Notes under the pieces: generated by a model | The model's database searches: none | Told to the model about the DNA's origin: nothing | Seen by the model: only the letters and a program-made list of their open reading frames with translations | Made by a program: the position numbers and the translations under genes | DNA from: an uncultured Collinsella sp. | GTDB lineage: Bacteria; Actinomycetota; Coriobacteriia; Coriobacteriales; Coriobacteriaceae | Assembly (NCBI GenBank): GCA_900550355.1 | Contig: URRT01000060.1 | Coordinates: 1-10,317, forward strand | Length of the DNA: 10,317 nucleotides | Direction: 5' to 3' | Shown: positions 6,754 through 10,317 of the stretch, in pieces | How positions within the stretch are numbered: position 1 is the stretch's first letter | How the letters are laid out: the number at the start of each line of letters is the position of its first letter

Positions 6754-6876
6754 CTAAGTGAGTAGACTTTTTGGAACTTGCCAAGCACGCCATCCATATT
6801 GCTTTATAAAGCCGCAGGTAAATAACTTATTGCAAAACGGCCTGGTCGCCAAAGTGTCAAAAGTCTACTCACTTAG
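6754..6876. repeat. Imperfect palindromic repeat, copy A
   Basis: Terminal inverted repeats of 18 perfect bases: 6754-6771 (CTAAGTGAGTAGACTTTT) and its complement at 6859-6876. The 121 bases 6756-6876 align without gaps to copy B (8176-8296) with 22 mismatches. The most conserved inner block is GCCTGGTCGCCAAAGT (6840-6855). The right end supplies the last three codons and stop of the nuclease-like gene. On the minus strand the palindrome is followed by TTTTT (6753-6749), so it could also work as that gene's transcription terminator. The ends carry stop codons in all three frames. Confidence 0.9.
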
Positions 6877-7992
6877 AACCGCAGCCGTCCACGATCGAGC
6901 TGTTTTGTGTCTAACGGGCATCTTTCCGTCGATTACTCCCAATTTTGTCCAGTCAACAAATAGTTCAGACCTGAGTAATGTCTCAGCCCTTTGCTCATCT
7001 GAGCTTTTATCACGATATTCAGCATCGAGCATCCTGCATACGGCCTTAACGATCGCGCGGAATCTATCCTCATCGGATATCTGTCTGTGTGTCAGGAGAA
7101 GTACATCGTAGCCCATGGCTTGAAGGGCTGTCATGCGGTCAGCGTCACGCAAGCCATCCCCTGCGCGTCCGTGCGAGGCCTTTCCCTGACATTCAATAGC
7201 CACCTGTCGCCTGCCGTCCGGCGAAGACAGAAGCAAATCGATATACACACGGGACTTTCCCACAATCGCTCGAGCACTTGTGCTTAACGTCACTTCGACA
7301 TTGAGCTCTATGCCGCAAAACCCTTCGCCTCCCAGGGCTCGCGGCAGTCCAAGCAACAAATACGCCTCGACCTCAAAAGGCGACGCGGCACCCAATGGAA
7401 CGAGTTGCGATACCGCCATAAATCTATTGCCGTAACGCATCCCGCAAACATCTGAACAAAAACGGTCAAGGTCTCCGCCCAAAACCAAAGCGTCTCGACG
7501 CCATAAATTTGAGGCAGTGCCGTCCTCGGACGGGCAGCGCACCCAACCGAACGTTGTCGAAATCGCACCTGAATCAATTGCACGCCTAAGCTCCGCCTCA
7601 AGTGCCGCCGGTAGAGCGCACACCGCAAACAAGCCACACATCTCCGCCAATACCAAAAGAAGCTGAAGATCCGTCAGATGCCGCGACATGATGAATGCCG
7701 TCAGCAGAGGAGACGTAACCAAAAACCCATGCTCCGTTTCCAGCACGGATTCCCTGGGGAGCTCACCAAGAAACAGCCGCTGCCTAATGCTGGCAGGACA
7801 AGTCCGTTTGTTTCTCGTCCGAACCAATGTATACAACGGAAAGCCGAACACAACCGCAGCCGTCGGGTTACGGGCGAGGTCATATCGCTGCCGGTCTTCT
7901 TCCGGCCGTGGAAGCGGCGGACATAGAGCGCGGACCTGAGGGGGCAAACGCCAATACCTAAAAGCCGATATGTCACAAAGTAGATCCTTCAT
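6865..7992 (-). CDS. Unknown protein with Vsr/DUF559-like PD-(D/E)XK nuclease domain
   Basis: 375 residues from the ATG at 7992; an in-frame GTG at 7998 would add two. Neither has a convincing Shine-Dalgarno, so the start is uncertain. The N-terminal half (MKDLLCDISAFRYWR..., later SPLLTAFIMSRHLTDLQLLL and AEMCGLFAV) resembles a family of Coriobacteriia proteins of unknown role, possibly related to AbiEi-type regulators. The C-terminal part has the signature of a small endonuclease fold (numbers from the ATG): S-P-F-E-V-E (about 204-209), VYIDLLL (D252), IECQGK (E267, Q269, K271), then R286 and ALQAMGYDVLLLTHRQI. I infer a DNA-cleaving or DNA-binding enzyme; defence or mobile-element cargo are both possible. 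Base composition looks less GC-rich than its neighbours. It is flanked by two copies of a palindromic repeat, and its last three codons plus stop are repeat sequence. Confidence 0.8.
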   Translation of the reverse strand: MKDLLCDISAFRYWRLPPQVRALCPPLPRPEEDRQRYDLARNPTAAVVFGFPLYTLVRTRNKRTCPASIRQRLFLGELPRESVLETEHGFLVTSPLLTAFIMSRHLTDLQLLLVLAEMCGLFAVCALPAALEAELRRAIDSGAISTTFGWVRCPSEDGTASNLWRRDALVLGGDLDRFCSDVCGMRYGNRFMAVSQLVPLGAASPFEVEAYLLLGLPRALGGEGFCGIELNVEVTLSTSARAIVGKSRVYIDLLLSSPDGRRQVAIECQGKASHGRAGDGLRDADRMTALQAMGYDVLLLTHRQISDEDRFRAIVKAVCRMLDAEYRDKSSDEQRAETLLRSELFVDWTKLGVIDGKMPVRHKTARSWTAAVLSE

Positions 7993-8033
7993 ACGCACAG
8001 GAAACCACGAATTTCAACCCAGTCAGTCACACA

Positions 8034-8051
8034 TTGGCGCGAACGCGCCAA
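8034..8051. promoter_or_regulatory. Palindrome TTGGCGCG-AA-CGCGCCAA upstream of the nuclease-like gene
   Basis: Perfect 8-bp arms with a 2-base centre, 42 bases upstream of the ATG at 7992. The symmetry and position suit a protein-binding operator or a small leader hairpin. There is no T-run on the side needed for a terminator. Confidence 0.45.
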
Positions 8052-8075
8052 AAATGGTGCCGAACGGACTGCCAA

Positions 8076-8141
8076 GTTTTCAACAGCCCTCCCCAACTGG
8101 CCAAAAGCTTGCCGAGAGCTGGACGAAGTTCTGTTGAAAAC
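8076..8141. repeat. 11-bp inverted repeat enclosing 44 bases
   Basis: GTTTTCAACAG (8076-8086) and CTGTTGAAAAC (8131-8141) are perfect complements. On the plus strand the right arm is followed by CCCC-A and seven T (8146-8152), so the unit could be a plus-strand terminator or small structured RNA. No plus-strand gene lies upstream to be ended. It fills much of the 292-base gap between the nuclease-like gene and pdxR, beside repeat copy B. It could be part of another small mobile palindrome. Confidence 0.5.
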
Positions 8142-8175
8142 CCCATTTTTTTCTCATGCAGAAGCTTTGCGCGAC

Positions 8176-8296
8176 AAGTGAGTAGACTTTTTTGAACATC
8201 CCGAGCAGCCCGGTCATCCTGCTTTTCAAAACCGCAGGTAGATAGCTTGTTACAAAACTGCCTGGTCGCCAAAGTTCCAAAAGCCTACTCACTTAG
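8176..8296. repeat. Imperfect palindromic repeat, copy B
   Basis: 121 bases, 99 identical to 6756-6876 and without gaps. Ends: AAGTGAGTAGACTTTT at 8176-8191, and on the opposite strand CTAAGTGAGTAGGCTTTT at 8296-8279. The left end has lost the CT of the full end sequence. The right end encodes the C-terminal Leu-Ser-Glu-stop of the PdxR-like regulator. No T-run follows on the minus strand. Same orientation as copy A, 1420 bases away, so the pair forms direct repeats around the nuclease-like gene. Confidence 0.9.
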
Positions 8297-9724
8297 GTTG
8301 CAGAGTGCTCCCATTAGCTGCGATTCCAAGGTATTTAGCGCTTTTGGACTCAAATCGTCATACTGAACAAGAATTTGACTTGAGTTTTCAGGGACAGATG
8401 CGCCATCGGCACACCAATAACAGTCACTGATATCGACAAAAGGGATACTCGAGCGCGTGAGGGCCCGCACAAAAGAGCTTCCGCCCGCTCCGCGCTCCGC
8501 AACCACGGTGCAGTAAAGGCCCGCGTCTGCATGCTCGATCGAGACTTCTCCTGCCGGAAATACCTTCCGCACAATCGCCATCAGGCCATCACGCGCCTCG
8601 CGAGCACGAACGCGCACGCGGTTCACATGTCGCTCGTAATCACCCGATTCCAGCAAACGCGCCAAAGCGACCTGGTCAACAGAGCTCACCGATGAGGCGT
8701 AGAAACCAAGGTTGCGCCTAAACCGCTCCATTAGCTCATCGGGCAACACCATGTACGCTAGACGCAACGCCGATGACAGGCTCTTCGAAAACGTGTTGGT
8801 GTAGATAACCGACTGGGCGGCATCGATCGACGCGAGCGCGGGAATCGGCTTGCCGGCAAGGCGAAACTCGCAATCAAAGTCATCTTCGATGAGATACCGA
8901 CCTGGTCGCTCGGCGGCCCAGCTCAGCAGCGCATAGCGACGCGCAATGCTCGTCACAAGGCCGGTCGGATACTGATGGGACGGCATCAGGTGAAGGACAT
9001 CGGTCCCGCTTTTCTGCAGAGTGCCCAAGTCCACGCCCTCATCATCCAACGGGATATGTCGAACTTTGCAGCCCATAGCCTGATAGATGCGCGTCAGGCG
9101 CAAATAGCCCGGGTCCTCAACGGCATACACCTTGTCCGCGCCAAGCAACTGAACCAACATGGTATCGAGCAACTGAGCACCCGCACCGATAACAATGTTA
9201 TTAGAATCGACATTCATGCCCCTTGTCCCACGCAGGTGGTGAGCGATTGCGCATCGTAGCCGAGCAGTGCCCTGCGCCGGTGCGGGCGAAAAGATTTCGC
9301 GCTCGTCTTCAGATGCCAGCGTCGCCCGTAGCGCGCTTTGCCAAAGCCGCGCCGCCTCCAAAGCAGAAGGAGAAAGCGCATCGAATCGCTCGACCTGTCC
9401 GTTGACATCATGCGTGTTGGGACCCACAGAAACGGCATCTCGGTCGATGCCCTCCGAAGCCAAAGGAAAAACCGGTGCATCCGGAAGCTCGCAAGCGTAG
9501 TAGCCACGCCGCGGCTTTGAGCAAATATAGCCCTCGGCAAGTAACTGGCTATATGCATTCTCGATGGTAATAACACTGATTCCCAGATGACTGGCAAAGG
9601 CGCGCTTGGACGGCAGATGCTCCCCCGCCGCAATGCGTCCAGCTACGATATCATCTCGAATTTGCTGGTAAACATACTCATAGAGCGATGCTTCGCCGCG
9701 TTTTTCCAAATTGTAGTCAAGCAT
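8285..9724 (-). CDS. pdxR: MocR/PdxR-family regulator (GntR HTH plus aminotransferase-like domain)
   Basis: 479 residues from the ATG at 9724, with AGGTGA 7 nt upstream; the open frame extends to a TTG at 9757 but without support. Residues about 11-78 are a GntR-type winged helix (LYEYVYQQIRDDI, LPSKRAFASHLGIS, ENAYSQLLAEGYI). Residues about 115-475 are a fold-type I aminotransferase domain: SHQYPTG (249-255), EDDFDCEF (280-287) and the PLP lysine K314 in TNTFSKSLSSALRLAY, all intact. Members bind DNA and sense PLP. Those divergent from pdxS/pdxT, as here, control B6 synthesis in other Gram-positive bacteria, so this is probably PdxR. The last three codons and the stop come from palindromic repeat copy B, so the native C-terminus may have been slightly changed. 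Confidence 0.9.
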   Translation of the reverse strand: MLDYNLEKRGEASLYEYVYQQIRDDIVAGRIAAGEHLPSKRAFASHLGISVITIENAYSQLLAEGYICSKPRRGYYACELPDAPVFPLASEGIDRDAVSVGPNTHDVNGQVERFDALSPSALEAARLWQSALRATLASEDEREIFSPAPAQGTARLRCAIAHHLRGTRGMNVDSNNIVIGAGAQLLDTMLVQLLGADKVYAVEDPGYLRLTRIYQAMGCKVRHIPLDDEGVDLGTLQKSGTDVLHLMPSHQYPTGLVTSIARRYALLSWAAERPGRYLIEDDFDCEFRLAGKPIPALASIDAAQSVIYTNTFSKSLSSALRLAYMVLPDELMERFRRNLGFYASSVSSVDQVALARLLESGDYERHVNRVRVRAREARDGLMAIVRKVFPAGEVSIEHADAGLYCTVVAERGAGGSSFVRALTRSSIPFVDISDCYWCADGASVPENSSQILVQYDDLSPKALNTLESQLMGALCNLSE

Positions 9725-9735
9725 GAGCCTATCAC

Positions 9736-9777
9736 CTGACCTTATTAAGTCATTCAATCTGGTATTAATCTGACCTT
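9736..9777. promoter_or_regulatory. Candidate PdxR operator: repeated CTGACCTT motifs
   Basis: CTGACCTT occurs at 9736-9743 and 9770-9777, in the same orientation, 34 bases start to start (about three helical turns). AT-rich ATTAA sequences lie next to the motifs. The sites sit between the pdxR start and pdxS, and the second overlaps the candidate pdxS -35. Direct repeats on one helix face are typical of MocR-family operators. Confidence 0.5.
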
Positions 9778-9804
9778 GTCATTATCTCGAAAACTGAGTA
9801 TTTC
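9776..9804 (+). promoter_or_regulatory. Candidate pdxS promoter
   Basis: TTGTCA (9776-9781), a 17-base spacer and TATTTC (9799-9804). The -35 is good, the -10 only fair. The -35 overlaps the second CTGACCTT motif, as expected for a class II activator or a repressor site. Confidence 0.35.
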
Positions 9805-9869
9805 GCCATACCCAGCTCCCCGATAGGATGTTCCGTCAAGCAATGCACATGCCAACCAAGGGAGCAACC

Positions 9870-10317
9870 ATGGCAGAACAGACCAGCAAGGCCGATCGCG
9901 TCAAACTCAATCGCGAACTCGCGCAGATGCTCAAGGGCGGCGTTATCATGGACGTCACCACACCCGAGCAGGCGCGCATCGCCGAGGAGGCAGGCGCCTG
10001 CGCCGTCATGGCACTCGAACGCATCCCGGCCGACATCCGCGCCGCAGGCGGCGTCTCGCGCATGAGCGACCCCAAGATGATCAAGGGCATCCAAGAGGCC
10101 GTTTCCATCCCTGTTATGGCCAAGTGCCGCATCGGTCACATTGTCGAGGCACAGGTCCTGCAGGCCATCGAGATCGATTACATCGACGAGTCCGAGGTTC
10201 TCTCCCCTGCCGATGACGTCTATCACATCGACAAGACCCAGTTTGACGTGCCGTTTGTCTGCGGCGCCCGCGATTTGGGCGAGGCGCTGCGCCGTGTTGC
10301 CGAGGGCGCCACGATGA
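9870..10317 (+). CDS. pdxS: Pyridoxal 5'-phosphate synthase subunit PdxS (5' part)
   Basis: The first 149 residues of an approximately 290-residue protein; the frame is open to the window edge. GGGAG lies 5 nt before the ATG. PdxS (Pdx1) builds PLP from ribose 5-phosphate, glyceraldehyde 3-phosphate and ammonia supplied by the PdxT glutaminase, in the DXP-independent vitamin B6 route. Seen: LKGGVIMDVTTPEQARIAEE with D28, GACAVMALERIPADIR, the imine-forming K85 in PVMAKCRIGH (AKARIGH in many homologues, here with Cys), and YIDESEVLSPAD with D106. The second catalytic lysine would lie just past the window end. pdxT probably follows. Divergent from the PdxR-like regulator, which is expected to control it. 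Confidence 0.96.
   Translation, partial: MAEQTSKADRVKLNRELAQMLKGGVIMDVTTPEQARIAEEAGACAVMALERIPADIRAAGGVSRMSDPKMIKGIQEAVSIPVMAKCRIGHIVEAQVLQAIEIDYIDESEVLSPADDVYHIDKTQFDVPFVCGARDLGEALRRVAEGATM

Noticed and set aside
8080..8292. Small open frames inside repeat B and its flank on the minus strand
   Set aside because: They run through the palindrome, have no Shine-Dalgarno or recognisable domain, and are best explained by the repeat sequence itself.
6754..8296. Integron-type cassette array (attC sites) as the meaning of the gene-repeat-gene-repeat layout
   Set aside because: The length and palindromy would fit, but I do not find the paired GTTRRRY / RYYYAAC core sites at the ends, there is no integrase in the window, and pdxR is not a typical promoterless cassette gene.
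6756..8296. Composite transposon bounded by the two palindromes
   Set aside because: No transposase is seen, copies A and B differ at 22 positions, and no convincing target-site duplication flanks the pair.
9725..9757. TTG start adding 11 residues to the PdxR-like protein
   Set aside because: It would cover one CTGACCTT motif, has no Shine-Dalgarno, and the ATG at 9724 has AGGTGA at 7 nt.
9765..10226. Minus-strand open frame opposite pdxS
   Set aside because: Antisense to a clearly recognisable PdxS frame.

Overview
The window looks like chromosomal DNA from a GC-rich, anaerobic member of the Actinomycetota. My best guess is a gut Coriobacteriia of the Collinsella type. This is inferred from the codon style, an oxygen-defence rubrerythrin, a divergent pdxR/pdxS pair, and protein sequences that resemble that group. 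I cannot confirm a species without a search.

Left part (1-3110), minus strand. A long coiled-coil DUF2130 protein with a visible PD-(D/E)XK-like core lies at 35-1792. To its right is a compact, probably co-transcribed minus-strand set: a HIRAN-domain protein (2749-3075), a tiny acid/base-split protein (2551-2730) and a calcineurin-like metallophosphoesterase (1939-2484). The set ends at an intrinsic terminator (1851-1880) beside a small REP-like palindrome (1889-1915). HIRAN and nuclease-like domains suggest nucleic-acid metabolism, but no pathway can be assigned.

Middle (3198-6690). An iron-dependent alcohol dehydrogenase and an aldehyde dehydrogenase form a tight minus-strand operon (alcohol to aldehyde to acid, or the reverse). 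The upstream stop codon lies inside the downstream Shine-Dalgarno sequence. Divergent from it is a reverse rubrerythrin gene (6063-6623) with promoter, leader hairpin and strong terminator. The shared 256-base intergenic region carries several inverted repeats, one of which pairs the dehydrogenase Shine-Dalgarno with the bases next to its start codon.

Accessory part (6754-8296). A minus-strand gene of unknown function with a Vsr/DUF559-like PD-(D/E)XK nuclease core sits between two directly oriented copies of a 121-base imperfect palindrome (99/121 identical, no gaps). Each copy lies on the 3' end of a minus-strand gene and supplies its last codons, Leu-Ser-Glu-stop. The end of the palindrome, CTAAGTGAGTAG, holds TAA, TGA and TAG in three different reading frames. 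It therefore stops translation in any frame, and in copy A it does so from both directions. This is the most unusual structure in the window. The 5' region of the nuclease-like gene holds two more unrelated inverted repeats.

Right part (8285-10317). A MocR/PdxR-type regulator (GntR helix-turn-helix plus aminotransferase-like domain) is transcribed away from pdxS, the PLP synthase subunit, which runs off the window. The region between them holds repeated CTGACCTT motifs overlapping a candidate pdxS promoter, as expected for PLP-responsive control of vitamin B6 synthesis.
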